This document shows, piece after piece, positions 8,579 to 16,277 of a DNA stretch of 64,000 nt; the stretch's first letter is position 1; every line of letters begins with the position of its first letter. The translations under genes were made by a program, and so were the position numbers. Where the stretch lies: NCBI RefSeq assembly GCF_900107405.1, contig NZ_FNPV01000003.1:103580-167579 (forward strand), in the 5' to 3' direction. The notes under the pieces are model-generated. The model was not told the origin of the DNA, searched no databases, and saw only the letters and a program-made list of their open reading frames with translations. This DNA comes from Tindallia californiensis (GTDB taxonomy: Bacteria > Bacillota > Clostridia > Peptostreptococcales > Tindalliaceae).

Positions 8579-10501
8579 ATGATTATCTTATCTGTCAATC
8601 AACTAGTCAAAAGTTTTGGCACTGATCTTATTCTGGATCAGGTGTCTTTTTCCATACAGCAAAAAGAAAAAGTCGGTTTAGTGGGAGCCAACGGTGCTGG
8701 CAAATCCACACTTTTTCAAATGATTGCTGGCGAAATACCCTTTGATAGTGGAAATATCCATATTCCCAATCATATTCAGTTAGGACGCCAAGATCAACTG
8801 CTGCATTTCAAACCTGAAGAAACTGTTTTTGATCATTTGATCTCTATTTTTACGCCTCTAATACAAATGGAGTCTCAGCTGCGTGAAATGGAGGCGACAA
8901 TGAGCAACCTTGGAACAGACCCTCATAAAAGCAGAGAATTAGAACTCCTTATGCAAGAGTATAGCCTGCTTACAGAAGATTTCGAAGCACAAAATGGCTA
9001 TGGTTTCAGAAGTGAAGTTCGGGGGGTTCTGAATGGCCTTGGTTTTTATGGTGACGACTTTTATCAGAAAGCATCGCTTCTCAGCGGTGGCCAAAAAACC
9101 AGATTAGCCTTAGCACGTCTATTATTGAGCAAGCCCAACCTGATTTTACTGGATGAACCTACCAATCATTTAGACATTGATTCGGTCCAATGGTTAGAAG
9201 GATTTTTGAAAACCCACCCTTCCTCATTGTTAATCATTTCACATGACCGTTATTTTTTGGATCAGGTAACAGACCGAACATTGGAGCTTGATCAAACCCA
9301 TTTGATGGACTTTACCGGAAGCTATAGCCTTGCATTAAAAAAGAAAGCGGCTCTATTGGAATCTATGGAACGTCGACGAACTCGTCAAATGAAAGAGGTT
9401 CGTCAGCAAGAAGATCTGGTGCGCAAATTAAAGCAACATGGAACAGAGAAACTGGCAAAACGTGCTGCCAGTCGAGAAAAAAAGTTATCCAAAATGGAAG
9501 TCGAATCAAAAAAACATGCCACCCCGGTGCTCTCTTCCCTACAATTTCAAATACAAAGAAGCAGCGGCCGCCACGTACTAACGGCTGAAGAGGTGAGCAA
9601 ACAATGGCCCGGTCACTCCCCATTGTTCCAAGATATTTCTTTTACTCTGGAACGTGGTGACAGAATGGCTTTGGTGGGACCAAACGGCATCGGAAAAACC
9701 ACCTTGTTTCGAATCGCGATGAACCTCACCGAAGCAACTCGGGGAACGATCCAGTTCGGCCATCAGGTAAAGCCGGCTTATTATCACCAGGAACTTACGC
9801 AGCTCAACGAAAAACTGACCGTACTGGAAGAGATGCAGGAGAGTTTTCCTCAGCAAAAAGATTCTTTTTTACGAACCTGTTTGGGCTCTTTACTTTTTTT
9901 TGGTGATGATGTTTTCAAACCAATACACCTTCTTAGCGGTGGGGAAAAAGCCCGACTTTCTTTGCTTAAAATCATGCTTTCTCCACATAATTTACTCCTG
10001 TTAGATGAGCCCACCAACCATTTGGATATCCCTGCCAGAGAAAATTTAGAGGTAGCTTTGAATCAATATGATGGTACCATCTTTTTCATCTCTCACGATC
10101 GCTATTTTATGAATCAGATCGCTACGAAAATATTAGAACTGACACCTTCCGGTGCCACTACTTATCTCGGGAACTACGATCAGTATTTAAGGAAAAAAAA
10201 GCAATTGGAACTCGAAGAAGACCTTTTACCATCGCCGGCCATCACCAAAACCCAAAGTAAGCAGGAGAAAAAAAAAGAGCGAGAACGGCGAATGCAGGCA
10301 AAATCTCATCAAAAGGCATTAGACCAATTAGAACAGGACTTGGAAACCGTAGAGGCGGCTATTGTAGAAACAGAAGAAGCAATGTGTTTACCGGAAGTGT
10401 TTCAAAATCCGGAGAAAAGCAAAAAGCTCCACCAGAAAAGGCAGGAGCTGGAAGCTACAAGAGATTCCCTTTACAAGGAATGGGAGTCCTTATTGGATTA
10501 A
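8579..10501 (+). CDS. ABC-F family ATPase (YdiF/Uup-like)
   Basis: This 640-aa soluble protein contains two ABC ATPase domains and no membrane segments. Domain 1 has GANGAGKST and LSGGQKTRLALARLLL; domain 2 has GPNGIGKTT and LSGGEKARLSLLKIML. Each is followed by LLDEPTNHLDI. The ABC-F linker (about residues 240-310) is rich in Lys and Arg, and a C-terminal coiled coil follows. Family members act on the ribosome in translation or antibiotic protection. It is divergent from rex and convergent with tsaD, matching the position of Bacillus ydiF, so a housekeeping translation factor is more likely than a resistance gene. Confidence 0.92.
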   Translation: MIILSVNQLVKSFGTDLILDQVSFSIQQKEKVGLVGANGAGKSTLFQMIAGEIPFDSGNIHIPNHIQLGRQDQLLHFKPEETVFDHLISIFTPLIQMESQLREMEATMSNLGTDPHKSRELELLMQEYSLLTEDFEAQNGYGFRSEVRGVLNGLGFYGDDFYQKASLLSGGQKTRLALARLLLSKPNLILLDEPTNHLDIDSVQWLEGFLKTHPSSLLIISHDRYFLDQVTDRTLELDQTHLMDFTGSYSLALKKKAALLESMERRRTRQMKEVRQQEDLVRKLKQHGTEKLAKRAASREKKLSKMEVESKKHATPVLSSLQFQIQRSSGRHVLTAEEVSKQWPGHSPLFQDISFTLERGDRMALVGPNGIGKTTLFRIAMNLTEATRGTIQFGHQVKPAYYHQELTQLNEKLTVLEEMQESFPQQKDSFLRTCLGSLLFFGDDVFKPIHLLSGGEKARLSLLKIMLSPHNLLLLDEPTNHLDIPARENLEVALNQYDGTIFFISHDRYFMNQIATKILELTPSGATTYLGNYDQYLRKKKQLELEEDLLPSPAITKTQSKQEKKKERERRMQAKSHQKALDQLEQDLETVEAAIVETEEAMCLPEVFQNPEKSKKLHQKRQELEATRDSLYKEWESLLD

Positions 10502-10517
10502 TCCTTCCTAAAAAAGA

Positions 10518-11576
10518 TTAACGTCTTTCGCCTATAGGAATGCTGGCTTTTGCGTTCAGATCCCATCCAGAGCGGTAACCTAGGCAGTAATCATGGTATC
10601 CTGCACAGGCAATCATTGCCGCATTGTCGGTACAAAGGGACATCTCTGGTACATAAAAGGTCTTTCCTTGCAGCTTGCAAGCTTCTTGCAAGCTGTTTCT
10701 TAAAAGACTGTTGGCCGCCACACCACCAGACAACAGAATCTGAGATAATCCTTGATCTTTCGCACAAGCCATAGTTTTCTTTACCAGCACATCCACTACG
10801 GCTTTTTGAAAACTGGCCGCCACATCCGGTATCGAAACTTCTATGTTTTTCATCCGACAACTGTTTAAGTAATTTAAAACAGCTGATTTCAATCCACTAA
10901 AACTAAAATCATAATGATCCTCTTCCATCAATGCCCTTGGAAATAGGATTGCCTCCGGATTCCCCTTTTGGGCTTGTTCATCGATAAACGGTCCGCCGGG
11001 ATAGCCTAACCCTAGAGCTCTTGAAATTTTGTCAAAGGCTTCACCTGCCGCATCATCTCTTGTTTTTCCAAGAATTTCATAGTGACCGTATGTTTCCATT
11101 TTGATAAGATGTGTATGACCACCAGATACAATTAAAGCCAGTAAGGGTGGTTCCAATTCCGGGTATTGTATAAAATTCGCCTGCAAATGTCCTTCAATAT
11201 GATGAACTCCGTTAAGAGGCACTTCCAGAGCGTAGGCCATCGCCTTCCCATAAGCTACTCCTACCAGCAAAGCCCCTACTAATCCCGGGCCATAGGTTAC
11301 GGCTATCTGATGAATATCCTTCAACGTTTTTCCTGATTTTGTCAGAGCCTCTTCCACTACCTGGTGAATACATTCCAAATGATATCTGGAGGCTACCTCC
11401 GGCACAACGCCTCCAAATTTCCGATGTTCCGGAATCTGTGACGCAATCATATTGGACAACACCTTTCTTCCATCCTGCACAAGGCTTACTGCCGTTTCAT
11501 CACAACTGGTTTCAATCCCCAGGGTTATCCAGCCTTTCGGTGGGTATATAAGCCTTTTATCCTTCGCCAGGTGCAA
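10518..11576 (-). CDS. tsaD: tRNA t6A threonylcarbamoyltransferase TsaD
   Basis: This 352-aa protein is the catalytic subunit that transfers threonylcarbamoyl to A37 of ANN-decoding tRNAs, working with TsaB and TsaE. It shows the ASKHA-fold motifs GIETSCDETAVSL, the metal motif HHIEGH, and SGGHTHL. Its start is a TTG with AGGAGG 8 bp upstream, overlapping the end of the polymer-forming gene by 20 bp, so it is probably translationally coupled. Its partners tsaB and tsaE lie 2.5-3 kb upstream, separated by a sigma-factor module. The assignment is secure. Confidence 0.98.
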   Translation of the reverse strand: MHLAKDKRLIYPPKGWITLGIETSCDETAVSLVQDGRKVLSNMIASQIPEHRKFGGVVPEVASRYHLECIHQVVEEALTKSGKTLKDIHQIAVTYGPGLVGALLVGVAYGKAMAYALEVPLNGVHHIEGHLQANFIQYPELEPPLLALIVSGGHTHLIKMETYGHYEILGKTRDDAAGEAFDKISRALGLGYPGGPFIDEQAQKGNPEAILFPRALMEEDHYDFSFSGLKSAVLNYLNSCRMKNIEVSIPDVAASFQKAVVDVLVKKTMACAKDQGLSQILLSGGVAANSLLRNSLQEACKLQGKTFYVPEMSLCTDNAAMIACAGYHDYCLGYRSGWDLNAKASIPIGERR

Positions 11577-12546
11577 TGCTCATTCCTCCTTTTCCTTTTG
11601 AAATGTTAGTATCTCCAAATCGGGAATCAACGATCTGTCCCAGTCCCATTAACTTAAATAAGAATGTAAAGACTTTTCCAATCACCGTTATTTCCAACAG
11701 TATAAACAAAAGTGTTCCTATCAATAATTCAATCATACTTCCCCATTCTTTATGAAGGCTTCTGGCTATTTTTCGACCAAAAGCAATTTTAACGGTGGTA
11801 TTTGCGCCAAATTCCATCAACATAAAGGTTGGAATAACTACGGATATAAGGGGTGCTCCCACTACTGATATCGCAAGAATTAGAATAAGAATCCAGGCTC
11901 CTGCATTAACCAGCAGCCCTATCAACGTCTTCCTTCCTACCTCATCGAAGGAAGCTTCGGCCATGCGCTCGAATCTCTCCGGAAAAACAAGAATAGCAAT
12001 CACACCTAAGATAAAAGCAACGATCTGTTTGATAAGAAAAATGATTGCCAATAAAGCAGCCAGTAACCCAATCCCACTGAACTGAAAAGGCATTCCCCCT
12101 AAGACATCGATATGACTTCCCTCAACCGTGGTATCTTCCAGTCGTAACCCGCTTCCCATAATGGCAATAGCATCTCCGCTAATATGAGAGTGGTCCTTTC
12201 CTTCCACACCTCCCAAAATGGAGATAACATCCCCCTGAGCGGAGGCTCTGGTTAATGCAACGGATTGAAAAATAGATACCACGTCTCCCTGCACATGCCC
12301 TTCCTGTAAGGCAATGGAGCTGAAAATACCAACAACATCGCCTTTAACCTGTCCACGAATTTCCGTATGACCAAAAAAAGTAACCACATCTCCATTCACT
12401 ATTTCGTTATGATCCACCGTAACAGAACTAAAAAACTGAATTTGTTGACCTAGTTCAATGGTTTCTGTTGCCGCATTGGCAGGAAGAAGGAGAAGCCCTG
12501 TGAGAAATACCAATAAGCTTATGGTCTTCCAACTAAACTTTTTCAT
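11557..12546 (-). CDS. Membrane protein with bactofilin-like polymer-forming domain
   Basis: This 329-aa protein has a signal peptide (about residues 5-25, ending ANAA). A beta-helical segment follows (about 35-165), with repeated short strands such as VKGDVVGIFSSIAL, VQGDVVSIFQSVAL and AQGDVISILGGVEG. Next come three or four membrane segments (about 165-300). The repeats resemble polymer-forming cytoskeletal (bactofilin-type) domains, here predicted to face outside. The ATG has GGGAGGGAAGG upstream, and its first bases overlap the stop of the preceding gene (ATGA). Being encoded with an ECF sigma factor suggests an envelope-stress or surface role; this is inference. Confidence 0.75.
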   Translation of the reverse strand: MKKFSWKTISLLVFLTGLLLLPANAATETIELGQQIQFFSSVTVDHNEIVNGDVVTFFGHTEIRGQVKGDVVGIFSSIALQEGHVQGDVVSIFQSVALTRASAQGDVISILGGVEGKDHSHISGDAIAIMGSGLRLEDTTVEGSHIDVLGGMPFQFSGIGLLAALLAIIFLIKQIVAFILGVIAILVFPERFERMAEASFDEVGRKTLIGLLVNAGAWILILILAISVVGAPLISVVIPTFMLMEFGANTTVKIAFGRKIARSLHKEWGSMIELLIGTLLFILLEITVIGKVFTFLFKLMGLGQIVDSRFGDTNISKGKGGMSIAPGEG

Positions 12547-13046
12547 AGCCTTCCCTCCCGCGGACCCTTCATCATTTTCTGAATAGAGAAATGTACCAGC
12601 AACAATAATAACAACAGATTTACCACACCAAAAGCATACCATAGCTGATGATCCTGACTAAGCCTGGATATCAGGTCTACCACCAACAGGCAGGGCGCCA
12701 GAACGTACTGAATCATTCTCACAATAATCGTTTCGTAAATCCTTATGGCTGTATGCATCGCCGTAAACTGTGGTAAACGTGCCGCCACCAGGTGACTCAG
12801 CCATTGAATTGTTTCAATCGTTAACGCATGAATCATGATTAACATTCCCATCATCACCAGCAAATGACCGCTATGGTGTTTTTGAAGCACCTTCCTTTCT
12901 TTGTGGTAAAGATTTAAATCAATCCTACTCATTACCTGTCGATTAAAGTCCGTTGAAGGATCTAATAGCGGAAGTTGGCACATTAATTCATCTAACTCAT
13001 CCAAAGGTTCATCTATGGGGTTTTGGTCGAATGGTTGGTTGTCCAT
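12543..13046 (-). CDS. Membrane protein, candidate anti-sigma factor
   Basis: This 167-aa protein has an acidic soluble N-terminus (about residues 1-50: PLDELDELMCQLPLL) followed by about three hydrophobic segments (60-80, 103-125, 135-157). It overlaps the upstream sigma-factor gene by 34 bp and the downstream gene by 4 bp, the usual arrangement for an anti-sigma partner. It lacks the HxxxCxxC zinc motif of classical ZAS anti-sigma factors, so the role rests on position and topology. The ATG has AAGGAGG at good spacing. Confidence 0.6.
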   Translation of the reverse strand: MDNQPFDQNPIDEPLDELDELMCQLPLLDPSTDFNRQVMSRIDLNLYHKERKVLQKHHSGHLLVMMGMLIMIHALTIETIQWLSHLVAARLPQFTAMHTAIRIYETIIVRMIQYVLAPCLLVVDLISRLSQDHQLWYAFGVVNLLLLLLLVHFSIQKMMKGPREGRL

Positions 13047-13594
13047 ATCATTTCCTCCTTCAACTTTTTTAATTCCGTTTTTAAAATTTTTCTGGCTCGA
13101 AACAAGCGGTTTTTTACCATCGATAAGGGGATATCAAGGATTTCTGCAATGTCTTGATACGATTTTCCTTGTTGATGATACAACAAAACAACAATGCGGT
13201 ATTCTTGAGGCAGCCGATCAATCGCCGTTTCGATTTCCTGGCTGGCTTCCTGCTGCAAAAACGTTTTTTCCGCACTGGCATCTTCTCGATGGGTTTCAAT
13301 TTCTTCTTCTAAAGGAATGGTTTCCAGTCTTTTTTTTCGCAAGGCATCAATAGTCGTATTGGTAGCGATTTTTAAGATCCAGGAAGAAAACTTTCGCTCC
13401 GGATTATATTGTTTTAAGTGACGATACGCTTTCACAAATACTTCCTGAGCCAAATCTTCCGATTCTTCCCGTTGCCGAACCATTCGATAACAAATGGAAA
13501 AAACCGGCTTCCGATAACGAGATACCAATTCTTCAAAGAATACTGTTTCACCCTGTAGTATTTTTTTTACAATCTGATCATCTTTCAGTGTCAC
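13013..13594 (-). CDS. ECF-type RNA polymerase sigma factor (SigW-like)
   Basis: This 193-aa sigma-70 family protein contains only regions 2 and 4. Region 2 shows DLAQEVFVKAYRHLKQY and KFSSWILKIATN. Region 4 shows LPQEYRIVVLLYHQQGKSYQDIA followed by the DNA-binding helix SMVKNRLFRARKIL. The frame continues to a TTG five codons upstream, but the GTG chosen has AGGTG at 7 bp. It is co-directional with, and overlaps, a membrane protein gene and a polymer-forming protein gene, probably forming one regulatory module. It lies 42 bp downstream of rimI. Confidence 0.92.
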   Translation of the reverse strand: MTLKDDQIVKKILQGETVFFEELVSRYRKPVFSICYRMVRQREESEDLAQEVFVKAYRHLKQYNPERKFSSWILKIATNTTIDALRKKRLETIPLEEEIETHREDASAEKTFLQQEASQEIETAIDRLPQEYRIVVLLYHQQGKSYQDIAEILDIPLSMVKNRLFRARKILKTELKKLKEEMIWTTNHSTKTP

Positions 13595-13636
13595 AGGGAT
13601 GCACCTCAACTTCTCTCTTACACTCCAATACGACTA

Positions 13637-14107
13637 TTATAATAAAAAGTCTGCTATTGTTAACTCTTTCCACATAATGATGGCGTCTTCTCCATTATCA
13701 TGATAATAGCCAGGTCTGATGCCAGAAATAACAAAATCCATGCTTTTGTACAGCTCTAAGGCTATGGTGTTGCTTTTTCGAACTTCCAATGTCATTCTTT
13801 GAGAAAACTTTTTTTTCGCTTCTGCCACAAGCGCTTCCATCACTTTTCGTCCCAAGCCTCGCCTCCGAAAGGAAGGGTGTACGGCCACGTTCGTAATATG
13901 AGCTTCTTCCATAATAAGCCACATACCCCCATAAGCAGCAATTTTCCCTTCTGTTTCTACCACTTGATACACGGCCAGTTTGTTTCTCATTTCTGCCCGA
14001 AAAGCGTGATGGGTCCAAGGCGTAGGAAAACACGCTTTTTCTATCTCAATGATCCCCGGTATATCTTCTATTTCCAGTTGCCTTACCACTATTTCATGAG
14101 AATTCAT
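13637..14107 (-). CDS. rimI: Ribosomal protein S18-alanine N-acetyltransferase RimI
   Basis: This 156-aa GNAT protein carries the acetyl-CoA loop VHPSFRRRGLGRKVM and the C-terminal motif NTIALELYKSMDFVISGIRPGYY, typical of RimI, which acetylates the N-terminal Ala of S18. The open frame extends 43 codons upstream into tsaB, but the ATG at 14107 overlaps the tsaB stop codon as ATGA and gives the normal length. It is the third gene of tsaE-tsaB-rimI, as in many Firmicutes. Confidence 0.95.
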   Translation of the reverse strand: MNSHEIVVRQLEIEDIPGIIEIEKACFPTPWTHHAFRAEMRNKLAVYQVVETEGKIAAYGGMWLIMEEAHITNVAVHPSFRRRGLGRKVMEALVAEAKKKFSQRMTLEVRKSNTIALELYKSMDFVISGIRPGYYHDNGEDAIIMWKELTIADFLL

Positions 14108-14826
14108 CCCTGTATTCCTTTCAGCTCTTCCTGTTTCTGTTTCCAAGCCCGTTCTGCCTGAGATGTTCTTAAATACAGAGGCCTCATTTCTGCCGACGAA
14201 ATAAATTGATTTTTCTCCGCTTTCTTCATCGCACACAAGGCTACCGAAGCAGCCGATGGCGAGTTATGCAAAGAGTCAGCGAATGCTGCCTGTTGTCCCA
14301 GACAGGATTTTATTCGTTGTCCATGAATTTCCACAGCATCGCCAGAAAATAAAAAAGAGTGATTCCTTTTTTTAAGTATTTCCATCCACTCTAAAAGATG
14401 AAAAACATCTGGCGGCTGATGGGTCACCCACTCACCGTTTTGAAACTCGTAAGCCGCTGTGTAAACCAGATTTTTCTGAGCATCAATCATCGGAATACAC
14501 CAACCAGCATAATGAGCATTTTGTGCTGCAAGCGCTTCCAAACTATTGACAGCAACCACCGGCTTTTGTAAGGCATGAGCAAGGCCTTTCACTGTTCCTG
14601 TTCCAATCCGGATACCTGTAAAAGATCCCGGCCCTATATTCGCCGCAAAAAAATCAACCTCCCGAAGGGTTGATTCGCAGGAGGTTAACAGCTGATCCAT
14701 CATGGGTAAAAGCCTTTCTGAGTGAGTTTTCTTATAATGTGTACGTATTTCTCCTACCAGCCGGTTTTTTTCCATTAATGCTACGGCTGCAACCATCGAG
14801 CTACTTTCCATTGCCAAACATTTCAT
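14104..14826 (-). CDS. tsaB: tRNA t6A complex dimerisation subunit TsaB
   Basis: This 240-aa protein is a TsaD paralogue lacking the catalytic metal site. The N-terminus MKCLAMESSSMVAAVAL and the motif NIGPGSFTGIRIGTGTVKGLAHAL are characteristic. It bridges TsaD and TsaE in the t6A-forming complex. It overlaps tsaE and rimI by 4 bp on each side (ATGA junctions), implying tight translational coupling. Confidence 0.97.
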   Translation of the reverse strand: MKCLAMESSSMVAAVALMEKNRLVGEIRTHYKKTHSERLLPMMDQLLTSCESTLREVDFFAANIGPGSFTGIRIGTGTVKGLAHALQKPVVAVNSLEALAAQNAHYAGWCIPMIDAQKNLVYTAAYEFQNGEWVTHQPPDVFHLLEWMEILKKRNHSFLFSGDAVEIHGQRIKSCLGQQAAFADSLHNSPSAASVALCAMKKAEKNQFISSAEMRPLYLRTSQAERAWKQKQEELKGIQG

Positions 14827-15281
14827 GATGCTACCAGCCCTTTCAGCTTAAGTTCATTAAAATCACCTAATGGGATAAAGCAAATCTTTCGTTGGTCGCT
14901 GTCCAGCCATCTTATCTCAATTTGCAACCGCTTATCCGGCAAATAAGCTTCCACCATATCCGCCCACTCCACCACAGAAATGCCATCTCCATCAAAGTAT
15001 TCTTCTGCTCCCAGATCATTGAATTCCTGAGGGTCATTCATTCGATAGACATCAAAATGATAGACGGGCACATTGCCCTCATACTCCTGTAACAGGGTAA
15101 AGGTGGGACTCGTAATATCTTCCTTTACTCCAAGAGCAGCCCCTAAGGCTTTTGTAAACGTAGTCTTTCCTGCACCTAAATCGCCCCTAAGGCCGATAAT
15201 ATCTCCCGGTTCAAGGTTGCTTGCCAGCTTTTCAGCTAAGGCTTCTGTTTCTCGTTGGTTATTCACTTTCACGCATATCAT
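14823..15281 (-). CDS. tsaE: tRNA t6A complex ATPase TsaE
   Basis: This 152-aa P-loop protein has Walker A GDLGAGKTTFTKALG (about residues 34-48) and the family motif SPTFTLLQEY, followed by YHFDVYRM and VVEWADM. TsaE hydrolyses ATP to reset the t6A complex. It is the first gene of the run leading through tsaB, rimI, the sigma module and tsaD. The ribosome binding site is weak (GGGAAGAAG, further than usual from the ATG). Confidence 0.97.
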   Translation of the reverse strand: MICVKVNNQRETEALAEKLASNLEPGDIIGLRGDLGAGKTTFTKALGAALGVKEDITSPTFTLLQEYEGNVPVYHFDVYRMNDPQEFNDLGAEEYFDGDGISVVEWADMVEAYLPDKRLQIEIRWLDSDQRKICFIPLGDFNELKLKGLVAS

Positions 15282-15352
15282 CTGTATGACTTCTTCCCTT
15301 CATCAAGCACAGGCATCTGTCCTGTTTTCTATTCATCTTCCGTTTCCTGAAT

Positions 15353-15979
15353 TTACATTTTCAGCAGTGGTGATATTTTTTTATATAACAGTAAGGTGAA
15401 CACAGCAATCATAGTTCCCTTAAAAATATTAAAAGGCGTCACCCCATAAATCACCAAGCTTCGTACGTCTACAATACGGCTATTAGCAACATTTCCCATC
15501 TCAATAATCGCATCAATGGGCATAAACTGTGAATACATTGGTATTAACACAAAATAGTTAGCAACCGCTCCTAAGACAGCCATAATCAGTGTTCCTACCG
15601 CCACTCCTATAACGGCATGTTTCCGATCCTTTTTGTAATGATAAATCAAGGCTGCCGGCACCACATAAAATACGCCGATAATAAAATTCGCTAATTCTCC
15701 TACGCCTCCAGACCAGCTTTTTGTGATAAAGTGAAGTAAAGCTTTCACAAATTGGATCATTACCCCCGCCATAGGTCCCATGGCAAAAGCACCTATCAAG
15801 GCTGGCAGATCACTAAAATCCAACATTAAAAACCCAGGAAAAATGGGAAGCCCAAATTCCAGAAACATTAGAATATACGCAATAACCGCTAAAACGGCTA
15901 TTCTAGTGAGATGCCTGGTTGTCATTTTATTTTTTGATCTTCTTTTACTGCTTCCTACAATTTCAATGGTTTTTTCCAT
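15353..15979 (-). CDS. ribU: Riboflavin ECF transporter S component RibU
   Basis: This 208-aa membrane protein, with about five or six hydrophobic segments, is the substrate-binding unit of an energy-coupling-factor transporter. The motifs FPGFLMLDFSDLPALIGAFAMGP and VGELANFIIGVFYVVPA are typical of RibU. The frame runs 48 codons further upstream, but that part is the FMN riboswitch and its terminator, so the ATG at 15979 (GGGGG 6 bp upstream) is the start. The riboswitch should shut expression off when FMN is plentiful. The shared ECF energising genes are not in this window. Confidence 0.96.
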   Translation of the reverse strand: MEKTIEIVGSSKRRSKNKMTTRHLTRIAVLAVIAYILMFLEFGLPIFPGFLMLDFSDLPALIGAFAMGPMAGVMIQFVKALLHFITKSWSGGVGELANFIIGVFYVVPAALIYHYKKDRKHAVIGVAVGTLIMAVLGAVANYFVLIPMYSQFMPIDAIIEMGNVANSRIVDVRSLVIYGVTPFNIFKGTMIAVFTLLLYKKISPLLKM

Positions 15980-16067
15980 AAGAACCCCCGTAAAGATAAT
16001 TGGTAGTTGATGGCTGATCATTACCTTCAAGTACTCTAAAGAGTACAAGAACTGACAATCAAAGGAT

Positions 16068-16097
16068 AAAAAAGACGCCCAAATTTCTTCAGGCGCC
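16068..16097 (-). terminator. Riboswitch-controlled terminator of ribU
   Basis: GGCGCC (16092-16097) pairs with GGCGTC (minus strand of 16074-16079, one G-U pair), and TTTTTT follows. It lies just after the FMN aptamer and before the ribU start, so it is the likely expression platform. A second small palindrome, GTACTC/GAGTAC (16031-16046), lies further downstream. Confidence 0.75.
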
Positions 16098-16122
16098 AGG
16101 TTTGAACAATCTATCCATACCA

Positions 16123-16236
16123 TCTTCTCGCATCCAGACTATACTGTCGGCTCCGGAATCACACCGGATCAATCGATCTAAGTGATCGACTCGCGGACTA
16201 TACCGCCGGTCGGGAGTTTCACCCTGCCCTGAAGAT
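16123..16236 (-). promoter_or_regulatory. FMN riboswitch (RFN element)
   Basis: On the minus strand the aptamer begins with ATCTTCAGGGCAGGGTGAAA and contains the conserved blocks CCCGACCGGCGGT, GCCGACAGT and TCTGGATGCGAGAAG. These match the RFN aptamer that binds flavin mononucleotide. It controls ribU through the terminator that follows. Confidence 0.97.
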
Positions 16237-16245
16237 TATAAATTT

Positions 16246-16274
16246 ATTATACGTTATCGCAAAACAATTGACAA
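16246..16274 (-). promoter_or_regulatory. SigA promoter of ribU
   Basis: On the minus strand TTGTCA (16269-16274), a 17-bp spacer and TATAAT (16246-16251) make a near-perfect promoter. It lies in the short gap after the tex stop codon and just upstream of the FMN aptamer, so ribU is separately transcribed from tex. Confidence 0.85.
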
Positions 16275-16277
16275 GGT

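Noticed and set aside
10550-10860. Open frames overlapping tsaD on both strands
   Set aside because: They are out-of-frame shadows of a well-conserved gene and have no ribosome binding sites.
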